Below, piece after piece: positions 8,751 through 17,749 of a stretch of 64,000 nucleotides of DNA. Position numbers and translations under genes: made by a program. The notes beneath the pieces are model-generated. The model searched no databases. It saw only the letters and a list, made by a program, of their open reading frames with translations, and was not told the DNA's origin. The stretch's first letter is position 1; every line of letters starts with the position of its first letter. Source of the stretch: Peptoniphilus genitalis. Lineage in GTDB: Bacteria; Bacillota; Clostridia; Tissierellales; Peptoniphilaceae. Location of the stretch: positions 618,501 to 682,500 of the forward strand of contig NZ_CP097885.1 in the NCBI RefSeq assembly GCF_023614525.1. The letters are read 5' to 3'.

Positions 8751-8773
8751 AAAAAAACGCCTCAATTGAGACG
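8751..8773 (-). terminator. Terminator between the Nudix gene and cysS
   Basis: CGTCTCAATTGAGGCG on the minus strand is a near-perfect stem with a T7 run right behind it. It starts at the stop of the Nudix gene, and its T run runs into the cysS ribosome binding site. The cysS operon therefore probably relies on read-through or has its own promoter inside the Nudix gene. Confidence 0.75.
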
Positions 8774-8774
8774 A

Positions 8775-9263
8775 TTATATACCTCTGAAAAATTTTTCGT
8801 AGTAATCAAGTCCAATAAAAGTTTTGTCTTCAATCATTTGTTGAATCTTTTCCACGCTGGCTATGTCTACATCCATAACCTCTTCCTCCTGCATGACTAT
8901 TTCATCAAGAGAAACATTTTTACGCACTAGAAAAATATAAAATATTGTGTTTTTTTCAGTGATTATCCTCTTGAGCTTGAGCTCATCTTCCCTTATGTCG
9001 ATGCCAAGCTCTTCCTTGAACTCACGAACCATGCCCTCCTTTGGAGTCTCTCTCGATATAACAGACCCACCTGCAGAGCAGTACCACATGCCAGCAAAGG
9101 ATTTTTTATTAAGAGACCTTCTTTGGATAATAAAATTTCCATCATCTCTTAGGATCCAACCCTCCACAATAATGTGGTAATCACTATTCTTAAGACGCTC
9201 GCCCTTTCTTATGACTCGCCTCTTCCATTTTCCTTTTTTATCATATACATCCCAATATTCCAC
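8775..9263 (-). CDS. Nudix hydrolase
   Basis: 162 residues. The Nudix box is present as G-x5-E-x7-REFKEELGI (about residues 66-88), all key Glu residues included. The N-terminus (EYWDVYDKKGKWKRRV) resembles the YfcD/IDI-like branch of Nudix enzymes, which act on nucleoside diphosphate derivatives. The true substrate cannot be read from sequence. GTG start with AAGGAG eight bases before it. It has its own promoter upstream and a terminator downstream. Confidence 0.85.
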   Translation of the reverse strand: MEYWDVYDKKGKWKRRVIRKGERLKNSDYHIIVEGWILRDDGNFIIQRRSLNKKSFAGMWYCSAGGSVISRETPKEGMVREFKEELGIDIREDELKLKRIITEKNTIFYIFLVRKNVSLDEIVMQEEEVMDVDIASVEKIQQMIEDKTFIGLDYYEKFFRGI

Positions 9264-9282
9264 GACAAAACTCCTTATAGTT

Positions 9283-9311
9283 ATTTTACACTATTTAGGG
9301 TATTTTTTAAA
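9283..9311 (-). promoter_or_regulatory. Promoter of the Nudix gene
   Basis: TTTAAA (9306-9311), 17-base spacer, TAAAAT (9283-9288), 20 bases before the GTG start. The outer arm of the palindrome at 9311-9382 abuts the -35 box. Confidence 0.5.
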
Positions 9312-9382
9312 GAGATATGTACCCTCTTTACTGGACAAACCAGTAAGGAGGGTGTTTTTTATCTACCCAAAAGGTATATCTC
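9311..9382. repeat. 72-bp nested palindrome with a plus-strand T run
   Basis: Inner stem: ACCCTC..TACTGG pairs with CCAGTA..GAGGGT around an ACAAA loop (9321-9353), followed on the plus strand by GTGTTTTTT, so it looks like an intrinsic terminator. Outer arms AGAGATAT-G-TACC (9311-9323) and GGTATATCTCT (9372-9382) are also complementary. No plus-strand gene precedes it. It may be an orphan terminator, a small RNA end, or the remains of a mobile element. Confidence 0.6.
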
Positions 9383-9571
9383 TACTCAAAATGATGAAAA
9401 CCTTTTTCAGTTAATTTATAAAAACTTAATAAATCATATTTGTATTATACAAAAAAATAATAAAAATTTTTAAAAAATAGAAAATAGCAGTCTTTTAGGT
9501 ATTTTAACTACTTATTTTAGACTTTATTGTAATGTATAGATAAATTTTAAAAAATGTTTTCCCTTATCTCC

Positions 9572-9601
9572 TTGACAAAACTCCCCTTTTTTTTTTACAA
9601 T
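9572..9601 (+). promoter_or_regulatory. Promoter of the secreted-protein gene
   Basis: TTGACA (9572-9577), 18-base spacer that includes a ten-T tract, TACAAT (9596-9601). It points rightward to the signal-peptide gene at 9667. The T tract in the spacer is prone to length change, which could alter promoter strength. Confidence 0.6.
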
Positions 9602-9666
9602 GTTCATATAAGATTTCATGAAATTTTAGCAAGATTATAGTTTTAGAAAAAAAAGGAGATGTAAAA

Positions 9667-10322
9667 ATGAAGAAAATATATAGTTTAATAATAATTTCTT
9701 TATCAATTTTAATACTTTCAACAAATGTTTTTGCTTTTAATAATTACGATAATCAAAAGGCAGACTCTGATAAGTACCTTAAGGAATACAATGATTATAT
9801 AGAATTTTTAGAAATCGAGAAAAATGAGGTTTTGAAAAATGTAAAAGAGCAATTAAAAGGTCATGAAAATACAGTTTTTATAATTCTGTGCTAAGTGATA
9901 TACAAAAAATGTATGAAGAAAAATTAGGCGAATCTATTGTATTTTACTCAAATAGAAGATATTATGTACCTAATGGGGCTGTTTTTAAAAGAGAAGACAA
10001 ATACATGTCAGCCATTGACACCTATGTTCCTAATAAAAGTATCGATAGATTTATGAACAATAGAGTGACATATAAAGATATAATTGCCTTTATTATTGGA
10101 GCCCAAAAAATGGAAAATTATTTTGGGTCTGTGGGTTTAGCTTACAGTCTAATTGACTTTTTTGGTGGAAGTGTCTACCAAAACAATGCCATCAGAGCCA
10201 GAGATAATGGTTATGGAATACAAGTTACAACTTATAAAAACAAACAAGAAGGTGGTGGAACTTCATTTGTAGTAGCTTGGCCAAGTGAACCATATGTAAC
10301 AACAGACGGTCAACGTATTTAG
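9667..10322 (+). pseudogene. Secreted protein of unknown family, broken by a one-base frameshift
   Basis: The first part (9667-9894, 75 codons) begins with a clear signal peptide (MKKIYSLIIISLSILILST then NVFAF) after AAAAAAGGAGATGTAAA. It runs into a stop just after GHENTVF. The next frame carries on at once with NSVLSDIQKMYEEKLGES and ends at 10322. Adding one T to the T5 run near 9880 joins them as TVFYNSVLSD, a single product of about 218 residues. The mature part has DIIAFIIGAQKMENYFGS and a Gly-rich, aromatic C-terminus (GGGTSFVVAWPSEPYV). I do not recognise the family. This may be a real mutation, phase variation at the T run, or a sequencing error. Confidence 0.7.
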
Positions 10323-10334
10323 ATAATATTAAAT

Positions 10335-10360
10335 AGGCTAGCAAATTTGCTAGCCTTTAT
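10335..10360 (+). terminator. Palindromic hairpin between the two plus-strand genes
   Basis: AGGCTAGCAAATTTGCTAGCCT (split here as AGGCTAGCAAA / TTTGCTAGCCT) is a perfect 11-bp palindrome followed by TTATATTT. It sits 12 bases after the secreted-protein stop and before the next ribosome binding site, so it probably attenuates transcription into the membrane-protein gene. Confidence 0.6.
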
Positions 10361-10382
10361 ATTTATAAAGGAGTGATTATTT

Positions 10383-10889
10383 TTGAATCCAGAACTAACT
10401 ACATTATTAATATTTATTCTCGGATTTATTGTATTCAATTTTTTTCCAGAAGGAGAAAAAAGCGATTTCAACTATAGATTTAAAATATTAAGAAATATAG
10501 CTTTTGTAATGTTTACCTTCGCATTTTGTTTTGATAAAACCTACTTATTGCTTTTATCAACTATATTAATTATAATTTTTTATTATTTTTATGATGAGAA
10601 AAAAAAGAGCGACAAGGGGATCTTTCTATACATGATATCTTCCATTGTATTAACTCCTATAGTATTTTTAATTCCAGATAAATATCACTTGGAATTTGCA
10701 AATTTATTTTCTCCAAACATTTATATGTATTTAATTCTTCTAACAAGCCTAATTTTCTTTGTTATGAATGTATATAATTTTAAACAAATTGCAACTTATT
10801 CAAAAAACAAGTTATACACATTTATATTTTTACAATCAATAATTTATATTGAATATTTTTATTTAGTGTATTTCTTTATTTTTAGATAA
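10383..10889 (+). CDS. Multi-span membrane protein of unknown function
   Basis: 168 residues with about five to six hydrophobic helices (for example TTLLIFILGFIVFNFF near the start, and YLLLLSTILIIIFYYFY) and a short basic loop (DEKKKSDKG). TTG start with AAAGGAGTG upstream. No catalytic motif is visible. It follows the secreted-protein gene by 60 bases and is transcribed with it. A small polytopic protein after a small secreted protein recalls toxin-immunity pairs, but that is only a positional analogy. It is more AT-rich than the flanking core genes. Confidence 0.65.
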   Translation: MNPELTTLLIFILGFIVFNFFPEGEKSDFNYRFKILRNIAFVMFTFAFCFDKTYLLLLSTILIIIFYYFYDEKKKSDKGIFLYMISSIVLTPIVFLIPDKYHLEFANLFSPNIYMYLILLTSLIFFVMNVYNFKQIATYSKNKLYTFIFLQSIIYIEYFYLVYFFIFR

Positions 10890-10921
10890 AATTTTAATAT
10901 TTCAATTAAATATACTTCTAT

Positions 10922-10962
10922 AAAAGAAAGACAGCTTCCATAATGAAACTGTCTTTCTTTTT
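10922..10962. terminator. Bidirectional terminator
   Basis: GAAAGACAG, a 14-base loop and CTGTCTTTC, with a T run on the plus strand and a T-rich run on the minus strand. It serves the plus-strand membrane gene and the leftward DUF2207 gene, whose ends converge here. Confidence 0.75.
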
Positions 10963-10982
10963 ATATTAGAGATGAATATTTT

Positions 10983-12677
10983 TTAGCGACCGCCACCGCC
11001 ACCACCACCGAAGGATCCTCCTCCGCCACCGACAGAAGTTGCTCCTCCCACACCAGGGCTGGCAAAACCAGTTCCAGATTGGTAGGACCTGTTTAACTTG
11101 CTGGAGAAGTTTCTTGTTGCAATAAGGTGAGCGTTGTAAACAGAATATTCACTGCAATAGGCTGGGTAAGCCTTGGCTCCCTTGACAAATTCCTTGTCCA
11201 AGAAGAAGATTGATGAATAGATTAAATACTCTTCCCACTTCTTGAAGTCAACTTCTTCTGTGACCTCATCAAGACAGTCCTTTAAATAATTTTTAAACTT
11301 AATTAGATTTTCGTAAAGAACTTTTCCCTTTTCAGTAACCCTTAGTTCCTTGCCAGTCCTTCTTGAGAAGAGGAATTTCTTTTCATATACATAATCTTCA
11401 AGGTAGCCTGCCTCTCTTAGCTTTCTAATAGATGAAGTTTGGAATTCTTCGTAGTAATTTTCCATTTCCTTCTTGTGGTCCTTGACATATCTCTTAAAGG
11501 CCTTGGCTGTGATGAAGTCCTCTTGGCTTTCTTCATTGGCAGCATCAATCATGTCAAAGAGTTCTTCTTCCATAGGCCCCATGTCTTCTGGCCTTTTTAT
11601 AATTTTTATTTTATTGTCGGCAAAGCCCTTGCCCTCTTCTATAAATTCAATAGCTCCTTCAAGGCTCCACTTCAAGATAAAGGAGTTTATATAATTTCCA
11701 ACTAAGTCACTTGTAACAAGGTAGGCTTGGCCGATAAAGTAAGACAAGTCTTCCATTGGTCCATCATAAGGTAGTTTTTTATAATATTCTCCCTTTAGGT
11801 CCTTAATTGTTGGAAGAGATTTTTTATTTTCAATTTTTCTCTTGTTAAAGGATAGGCTTGCAGCTCTTGCCACAAAATAAACTACTCCAAGTACAAGAGC
11901 CCCAACAAGACCTAGGATTGATTTTTCTGTATTTGACATTGGCTCTTGATAGGCCTGGCCTTCTCTGTTTTCCCAGTCTGAACCCTTAGCTGCCATATTG
12001 GCATAGTCGTCGAAGTTTTTGTCAATCTTGTAGGCAGTGTTGAAGTAGCCCTTTGGAAACTTCAGCATCACTGTTGCATAGTCAACATAATCTGTTGATT
12101 TCATTTGGATTACTCCGTCCACATTATGGATTTCACCCTTAAGACCAAAGCCCCACATTTCTACATCCTTAAAGGCTTCATAGCCCTTGATGTTTATCTC
12201 AACATTTTCTGGTTTTGGATTAAAGTTTTCTCCAACGAAATTAAAGAAGACCATGTCAGCGTCCTTTAGTCCCACTACAAGGGGATTTATTGTGTAGGAC
12301 AAGTTGTAGATGTTGTCCTTAAATTCACTTATCCCCCAAGTTAGTTCAACTTGGTCCTCCTTATCAATCCTTCCATAGTGGTAGGCCTTGTCTTCAAAAG
12401 ATGCATCAATGTCCCAAGGCATCTTTTCAGTGAAGTCCCTTCCAAGAGCATTGACAGAAAAATTTTCAATCTTTATGCCTTGCAAGTTTTCTATCCTCTT
12501 GTATCTCTCTGTGAAGTCCTTATTGTCTTCGTCGATTTGCCAAACTTCCTTTACCTTGGCAACTCCATTCCTATCTATGTCTGCATCAATTTTTATAGAC
12601 TTAAAATCTTCTGCAAAGACGAGAACAGGCAGTAAGACAAATAAAATTGTAAGTTTAATTAAATTTTTTAATTTCAT
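10983..12677 (-). CDS. DUF2207 family membrane protein
   Basis: 564 residues. A signal peptide (LIKLTILFVLLPVLVFAED) is followed by the DUF2207 ectodomain (IKIDADIDRNGVAKVKEVW, residues 28-220). There is a transmembrane helix near 255-272 (LGLVGALVLGVVYFVARA) and a long cytoplasmic-side domain. The C-terminus ends with poly-Gly blocks (GGGGGSFGGGGGGGR), a hallmark of the family. The function of DUF2207 is unknown. It stands alone between a bidirectional terminator and a repeat-bearing gap. Confidence 0.88.
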   Translation of the reverse strand: MKLKNLIKLTILFVLLPVLVFAEDFKSIKIDADIDRNGVAKVKEVWQIDEDNKDFTERYKRIENLQGIKIENFSVNALGRDFTEKMPWDIDASFEDKAYHYGRIDKEDQVELTWGISEFKDNIYNLSYTINPLVVGLKDADMVFFNFVGENFNPKPENVEINIKGYEAFKDVEMWGFGLKGEIHNVDGVIQMKSTDYVDYATVMLKFPKGYFNTAYKIDKNFDDYANMAAKGSDWENREGQAYQEPMSNTEKSILGLVGALVLGVVYFVARAASLSFNKRKIENKKSLPTIKDLKGEYYKKLPYDGPMEDLSYFIGQAYLVTSDLVGNYINSFILKWSLEGAIEFIEEGKGFADNKIKIIKRPEDMGPMEEELFDMIDAANEESQEDFITAKAFKRYVKDHKKEMENYYEEFQTSSIRKLREAGYLEDYVYEKKFLFSRRTGKELRVTEKGKVLYENLIKFKNYLKDCLDEVTEEVDFKKWEEYLIYSSIFFLDKEFVKGAKAYPAYCSEYSVYNAHLIATRNFSSKLNRSYQSGTGFASPGVGGATSVGGGGGSFGGGGGGGR

Positions 12678-12750
12678 GTCGCAGCTCCTTTATACTTTAT
12701 AGGTTTAGCATATAACTTTTATAAGAAGATTTCAATTTTTTATTTATAGT

Positions 12751-12900
12751 TCCCGTCCTCTTATTAAATTTATTTTTTAATTTATAATCCCCATCCTCTT
12801 GTTAAATTTATTTTTTAATTTATAATTCCCATACTCTTGTTAAATTTATTTTTTAATTTATAATCCCCAGATTCTTGTTATTTTTTATTTTGTAATTTCA
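12751..12900. repeat. 38-bp tandem repeat, about 3.5 copies
   Basis: Exact 38-base units start at 12751, 12789 and 12827; a degenerate fourth follows from 12865. Each begins TCCC(A/G)T.CTCTTGTT and continues AAATTTATTTTTTAATTT. Only one to four bases differ between copies. The remaining gap (12678-13065) is AT-rich with no gene seen. Confidence 0.85.
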
Positions 12901-13064
12901 TCCCACTTTATAATTTGCTCTTAACTTATAATTTTCTTTTAAGTACAGAAATTTTAATTTTAATTCAAAAGTCACAAGCTCATAAGCAAAGACAAGATTA
13001 TAATTTCTTTCTACTCAATAAAAAATATTCTTTATCTTAATAGGCAAGGCAATTTAAAATTCCA

Positions 13065-13096
13065 TAAAAAAAGAAGCTACCAAAAATGGTAACTTC
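13065..13096 (-). terminator. Terminator of the hutH-ftcD-fhs-fchA-glmL operon
   Basis: AGAAGTTACCA, a short loop, TGGTAGCTTCT and a T run on the minus strand, eight bases after the glmL stop codon. Confidence 0.8.
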
Positions 13097-13104
13097 TAAA
13101 AAAT

Positions 13105-14448
13105 TTATAGTTCTTCAAGATATTTCTTTAATAATTTGTATGAAGCTTCTTCATCCACAGTAGAAATTAGTCCAGCTGATGACAGGATATACTCCTTATC
13201 TAAATAACATTTTACGTCCCTGTTAATTAGATATTTTTCATCTAAGTCCCTAATGGCTGATAGGATCTTCTTTGGATCATCAGAGTTGATGAGAGATCCA
13301 CCAGTTCCAATAAACATTTCTGCCGGTCTCAAATCTTTTCCATACTGTTCATAAATAGTTCTAGTAGGTGTCTTAATTTTTTTTATGTGGCCAACGTGTC
13401 TCATTAGTGAAGTATGAGTTGCTATATAACACAAGACATTGTCAAAGAATAGGTCTTCATCATTGTCCGGAATGTAGTTAGTATGGTTAAAGCGAAATTC
13501 AGTTTTTTCCTTCGCATCTTTTATTCCAAACTTAAGGAAGGGTTCTTCACCAACTGACTCGTAAAGAGCAGTGGCAGAATACCTCATACCCATATCGCCT
13601 TCCACAGTCCTCTTTTCATAGGGCTCATCAATGGGAGGTGAGATGACATTTTCTTCTCCATAATAAGTTTTTCCTATGGAATGGATATCTGTAGTTGCCC
13701 CGCCAATATCAACAGATAAAATAACCTTATCCAAATATTTGGCGTAAACTGACATGGCCTTTTGAACTGCAACTGGAGTTGGCAATAATATTTCAAAATC
13801 TTTACTTAGTAGATCAATTCCCTTGGCATGGGCGATAGTCTTTATGAAAAGATCTCCAATTGTCTGCCTAAGAGGCCTATAATTTATTGTGTTTGTTGTT
13901 GGCATGACATTTTCTGTGAAGTCACAAGGGACATCAGCTTTATTAAAGATGTCCCTTATTTCTTCATGAGTGTCAATGTTTCCTGCCACAACTACAGGAG
14001 TTTTAACAAATCCCTTTGCAAGTTTCTTTGCATTATAGATTATGTTATCCCTGTTGCCGTGATCAGTTCCTCCACATAAGACTATGATATCGGCACCAGC
14101 AGATTTTATTTCTTCTACTTGCTCATCCTTGAGTTCGTAGGAATAAACATTCAAAATCCTGGCACCACTTGATAGTGACGCAAGTCTTGCAGCGTCAGTA
14201 GTAAGGCTTTTTGAAAAACCTATAGCTATGACCTTTAGTCCTCCTGATGCCGAAGAACAACCTAATATTTTATCGTATTTAACATCAGAGATTTCCCTTA
14301 GCTTTTTGTAAGCCTTATTAAAGCCCTCTCTAACATCGGTCTCCACAGTAGTATAACTTGAAGCTCCAGCCAAAATTACATTTTTATTTGTATCCACTAA
14401 ATGCAACTTTGTATAAGTTGATCCAACATCGACTAAAAGATAAATCAT
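13105..14448 (-). CDS. glmL: GlmL/MutL family ASKHA-fold protein (glutamate mutase accessory type)
   Basis: 447 residues with the ASKHA ATPase layout. Phosphate-1 is DVGSTYTKL near the start, a Gly-rich segment (LCGGTDHGNRD, about 125-135) follows, and the second phosphate loop is SVDIGGATTDIHS (about 248-260). The adenosine-type motif MFIGTGGSLIN lies near 380. This is the GlmL/MutL family encoded beside adenosylcobalamin glutamate mutase, thought to reactivate or chaperone the mutase. No glmE or glmS is in the window, so the partner is elsewhere or differs. Here it is the last gene of the histidine operon, overlapping fchA by four bases. That suggests a link to the fate of the glutamate made from histidine. 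Confidence 0.8.
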   Translation of the reverse strand: MIYLLVDVGSTYTKLHLVDTNKNVILAGASSYTTVETDVREGFNKAYKKLREISDVKYDKILGCSSASGGLKVIAIGFSKSLTTDAARLASLSSGARILNVYSYELKDEQVEEIKSAGADIIVLCGGTDHGNRDNIIYNAKKLAKGFVKTPVVVAGNIDTHEEIRDIFNKADVPCDFTENVMPTTNTINYRPLRQTIGDLFIKTIAHAKGIDLLSKDFEILLPTPVAVQKAMSVYAKYLDKVILSVDIGGATTDIHSIGKTYYGEENVISPPIDEPYEKRTVEGDMGMRYSATALYESVGEEPFLKFGIKDAKEKTEFRFNHTNYIPDNDEDLFFDNVLCYIATHTSLMRHVGHIKKIKTPTRTIYEQYGKDLRPAEMFIGTGGSLINSDDPKKILSAIRDLDEKYLINRDVKCYLDKEYILSSAGLISTVDEEASYKLLKKYLEEL

Positions 14449-15071
14449 GCTAATTTTTCATCTACCACTTTCATAATTTCTGCGTGATTCTTTTCAACAA
14501 TCTTTCTTGTAGCAGCCATTTTTTCTTCAAGTTCGTGTCTGTAATCTTGGTCCTTAAGTGAGTTAAGGTTGATGATTACATTTAGGAAAGCTCCGTGAAC
14601 TGCAGCTTCAATGTTTAATAGAGCCACTGCTACGTCAGTGATTGCATTTGAATTACCTTTTTCAGCAAGTTCTCTTGCGTAATCGTATAATTCAGTAACT
14701 TTCATTCCAAGTCCAAGAGGTACTTCAATTGCATTTCTGTATCCTTCTTGAATTTTTTCTGATCTTAGAGCTTTTTCTTCTTCAGTTTCCTTAGGAAGTT
14801 TCATAGCGTCCATAACACCATTAAAAGAGCTAGCGTCTTTGTCGATTCCATCAACAAATTCGTCCTTGTATTTTAAAAGTTTTGCTTGAAGTTCTTCCAT
14901 TCTTTCAGAAACGTCCATATATTTTTTCTTGCCAACAGTTAGTCCTGCAACCATTGCAAGAAGTGAAGCAGCCATTGATGCATTTAGAGCAGCAATAGAT
15001 CCACCACCAGGTGCTGGTGAATCTGAAGCTGTTTCATTAGCAAATTCTACTATATTTAAATCTTTAAGCAT
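14445..15071 (-). CDS. fchA: Formimidoyltetrahydrofolate cyclodeaminase
   Basis: 208 residues. The all-helical cyclodeaminase fold begins with the conserved ASDSPAPGGGSIAALNASMA substrate-binding segment. It converts 5-formimino-tetrahydrofolate to 5,10-methenyl-tetrahydrofolate and ammonia. It is the partner of FtcD, which is separate here (bifunctional FTCD in animals). Good ribosome binding site (GGGAGGAAAA-ATG). It lies between fhs and glmL in the operon. Confidence 0.93.
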   Translation of the reverse strand: MLKDLNIVEFANETASDSPAPGGGSIAALNASMAASLLAMVAGLTVGKKKYMDVSERMEELQAKLLKYKDEFVDGIDKDASSFNGVMDAMKLPKETEEEKALRSEKIQEGYRNAIEVPLGLGMKVTELYDYARELAEKGNSNAITDVAVALLNIEAAVHGAFLNVIINLNSLKDQDYRHELEEKMAATRKIVEKNHAEIMKVVDEKLA

Positions 15072-15086
15072 TTTTCCTCCCGAGAA

Positions 15087-16766
15087 TTAGAATAATCCAG
15101 TAATAACTCCGTTGTTATCAATATCCATCTTGTTAGCAGCTGGAACTTTTGGAAGTCCTGGCATTACCATGATGTTTGAAGTTTGAACAACGATGAAGCC
15201 TGCTCCTGCAGATACTCTTACATCTTGAATTTCAATGTCAAAATCTGTAGGTGCGCCCATTATCTTTTGATCATCTGTAAATGAGAATTGTGTCTTAGCT
15301 ACACAGATTGGAAGCTTGTCAAGACCAATTTCTTCAAGCTTTTTAACTTGGTTCATTGCAGCCTTAGTAAATTTAGCTTCTCTACCTCTGTAGATTTCTT
15401 TAACAATTGTGTTTACCTTGTCAACGATAGATGCATTTACATCGTAAAGTGGTTTGAAGTCAGCTTTTCCTTCGTCGATTAGTTCAACAACTTGTTTAGC
15501 AAGGTCTTCTGCACCTTCGCCACCCTTTGCGAAACATTCACAAAGTGAAATTCTTACTCCAAGTTCTTTACAAAGTTCTTCTAATTTAGCAATTTCAGCT
15601 TCAGTATCATCAGCAAATCTGTTGATTGCAATAATAGCTGGAACGCCAAACTTCTTAATATTTTCAACGTGACGTCTTAAGTTAGCAAATCCTTTTTCAA
15701 GAGCTTCAACATTTTCAGTCTTAAGTTCTTTTTTATCTACTCCACCGTGCATCTTAAGAGCCTTAATTGTAGCAACAATTACAACTGCATCTGGAGAAAG
15801 ACCTGCCATTCTACATTTAATGTCCATGAATTTTTCAGCACCAAGGTCAGCACCGAATCCAGCTTCTGTAACTGCGTAATCACTTGTTGCAAGTGCAAGT
15901 TTAGTAGCTAGGATTGAGTTACATCCATGAGCAATGTTAGCGAAAGGTCCACCGTGAATAAATGCTGGTGTATTTTCAAGAGTTTGTACCATATTTGGTT
16001 TTAGTGCATCCTTAAGAAGCATTGCAACAGCACCTTGGATTTCAAGATCAGCAACTGTTACAGGTTCGTTGTCTAGGTTGTAGCCAATAATCATCTTAGC
16101 TAGTCTGTTCTTTAAGTCTTCAATGTTTTCTGATAGACAAAGAACTGCCATGATTTCAGATGCAACTGTAATCATGAAGTGGTCTTCTCTAGGGAAACCA
16201 TCAGCTTTTTTACCAAGAGATATAACAACATTTCTAAGAGATCTATCATTCATGTCGATAACTCTCTTCCAAGTGATTTGTCTACAGTCAATTCTTAGAG
16301 CATTTCCTTGGTGGATGTGGTTATCGATACAAGCTGAAATAAGGTTATTTGCAGCTGTCATTGCGTGAAGATCTCCTGTGAAGTGAAGGTTAATGTCTTC
16401 CATAGGAACTACTTGTGAGTATCCACCACCTGCAGCTCCACCCTTAACACCAAATACAGGTCCAAGAGATGGTTCACGAAGAGCTACTGCTGATTTCTTT
16501 CCGATTCTGTTAAGTCCTTGAGTAAGACCAATAGAAACTGTTGATTTACCTTCACCTGCTGGTGTTGGAGAAATAGCAGAAACTAGAATAAGTTTACCAT
16601 TTTCACTGTTTTCTTCGATTCTCTTAATTGCATCCCAAGAAATCTTAGTCTTATATTTACCATATTGTTCAAGATCGTCTTTTTCAAATCCAATCTTTGC
16701 AGCTACTTCTTCAATTGGAAGCATTTTTGCTTCATCAGCTATTTGTATATCTGTTTTAAATCCCAT
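15087..16766 (-). CDS. fhs: Formate--tetrahydrofolate ligase
   Basis: 559 residues, full length for the family. Motifs: [20 protein letters not shown] (P-loop, about 66-85), [20 protein letters not shown] and the C-terminal [17 protein letters not shown]. In the histidine route the enzyme probably runs backwards: 10-formyl-tetrahydrofolate, ADP and phosphate give formate and ATP, so it is the energy-conserving step. The fhs start lies ten bases after the ftcD stop. Codon use is strongly biased to a few codons, as expected for high expression. Confidence 0.97.
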   Translation of the reverse strand: MGFKTDIQIADEAKMLPIEEVAAKIGFEKDDLEQYGKYKTKISWDAIKRIEENSENGKLILVSAISPTPAGEGKSTVSIGLTQGLNRIGKKSAVALREPSLGPVFGVKGGAAGGGYSQVVPMEDINLHFTGDLHAMTAANNLISACIDNHIHQGNALRIDCRQITWKRVIDMNDRSLRNVVISLGKKADGFPREDHFMITVASEIMAVLCLSENIEDLKNRLAKMIIGYNLDNEPVTVADLEIQGAVAMLLKDALKPNMVQTLENTPAFIHGGPFANIAHGCNSILATKLALATSDYAVTEAGFGADLGAEKFMDIKCRMAGLSPDAVVIVATIKALKMHGGVDKKELKTENVEALEKGFANLRRHVENIKKFGVPAIIAINRFADDTEAEIAKLEELCKELGVRISLCECFAKGGEGAEDLAKQVVELIDEGKADFKPLYDVNASIVDKVNTIVKEIYRGREAKFTKAAMNQVKKLEEIGLDKLPICVAKTQFSFTDDQKIMGAPTDFDIEIQDVRVSAGAGFIVVQTSNIMVMPGLPKVPAANKMDIDNNGVITGLF

Positions 16767-16775
16767 TTTACTTAA

Positions 16776-17669
16776 TTACTCCTCTATTAAAAGTGTTTCA
16801 AGAACTTGTTCTTGCTTAAATCCATCAATTTGCATGTAGTAAGCTGCTGAATCAACAAGAGCTTGTAGAGGAAGAAGTCCAATAAGTTCAGTGTTAACAA
16901 CAGTTACTCCGTATCTCTTAGCTTCTGATTTTACCATTTCAAGAGCTTGGTAAATTGCAGTTTTTTCGAAGTTAACAAGGTTCATAGATACTTGTGTTTG
17001 ACCCTTTTCTTCTAGTTCAAGACCGATAGCCTTACAGAATCTAAGTCCTCCACCAATGTGACGAACTGTTTTTGCAATTTTATCAGCAATAGCTAAGTCG
17101 CTTGTATTTAAGTTTACGTTAAATGCGATAAGGTGGAATCTTGCAGCAACAGCTGTAGCTCCTGATTTAACGTTCATTTCTTGTGGACCGAAGTCTGGTT
17201 TCCATTCAGGTTCTTTGATTTTGTCGAAGAATCCTTCGTATTGTCCCTTTCTAACCTTAGCAAGGTTCTTTCTGTCTGGACTTGTTGCAGCATCTTCATA
17301 TAGGTAAACAGGAATTCCCATTTCTCCTATTGCCTTACCAACTTTGTTAGCATATTCAACGCATTCTTCAGTTGTACATTCAGTTACTGGAACAAAAGGT
17401 ATAACATCAACTGCGCCCATTCTTGGGTGAGCACCTTCATGTTTAGACATATCGATTATTTCAGTAGCAACCTTTACAGATTCAAGAACTGCAGCTATAA
17501 CAGCTTCTGGTTCACCAATTACTTCAACAACAAGTCTGTTGTGGTCAGCATCTGGTTGGTAGTCGATTAGTTTTACATTTTCCTTTGCTCTAAAACATTC
17601 AGTAATTTTTTCAACTTTCTCAAGGTCTCTACCTTCAGAATAGTTTGGAATACACATTACTCTTTTCAA
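16776..17669 (-). CDS. ftcD: Glutamate formimidoyltransferase
   Basis: 297 residues, the transferase half only. Motifs include CIPNYSEGRD at the start, DADHNRLVV (about residues 40-48), EGAHPRMGAVDVIPFVP (catalytic His region, about 80-96) and AVAARFHLIAFNVNL. It passes the formimino group from N-formimino-L-glutamate to tetrahydrofolate, releasing glutamate. TTG start, with AGGAGG eight bases upstream. It lies 80 bases after hutH in the same operon. Confidence 0.95.
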   Translation of the reverse strand: MKRVMCIPNYSEGRDLEKVEKITECFRAKENVKLIDYQPDADHNRLVVEVIGEPEAVIAAVLESVKVATEIIDMSKHEGAHPRMGAVDVIPFVPVTECTTEECVEYANKVGKAIGEMGIPVYLYEDAATSPDRKNLAKVRKGQYEGFFDKIKEPEWKPDFGPQEMNVKSGATAVAARFHLIAFNVNLNTSDLAIADKIAKTVRHIGGGLRFCKAIGLELEEKGQTQVSMNLVNFEKTAIYQALEMVKSEAKRYGVTVVNTELIGLLPLQALVDSAAYYMQIDGFKQEQVLETLLIEE

Positions 17670-17749
17670 TTAATTTTCCTCCTATTAATTTGAATTATTT
17701 AATACTTTTTTCTTACTTCTATATTATAAGTTAACTATCTTACTATTTA

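Noticed and set aside
9311-9382. T-box leader of cysS
   Set aside because: No GGGTGGNACCGCG-type antiterminator and no specifier loop are visible; the Nudix gene lies between it and cysS.
9174-9473. 99-codon plus-strand frame through the palindrome
   Set aside because: It crosses the Nudix start, the promoter and a terminator-like hairpin; no ribosome binding site or protein-like pattern.
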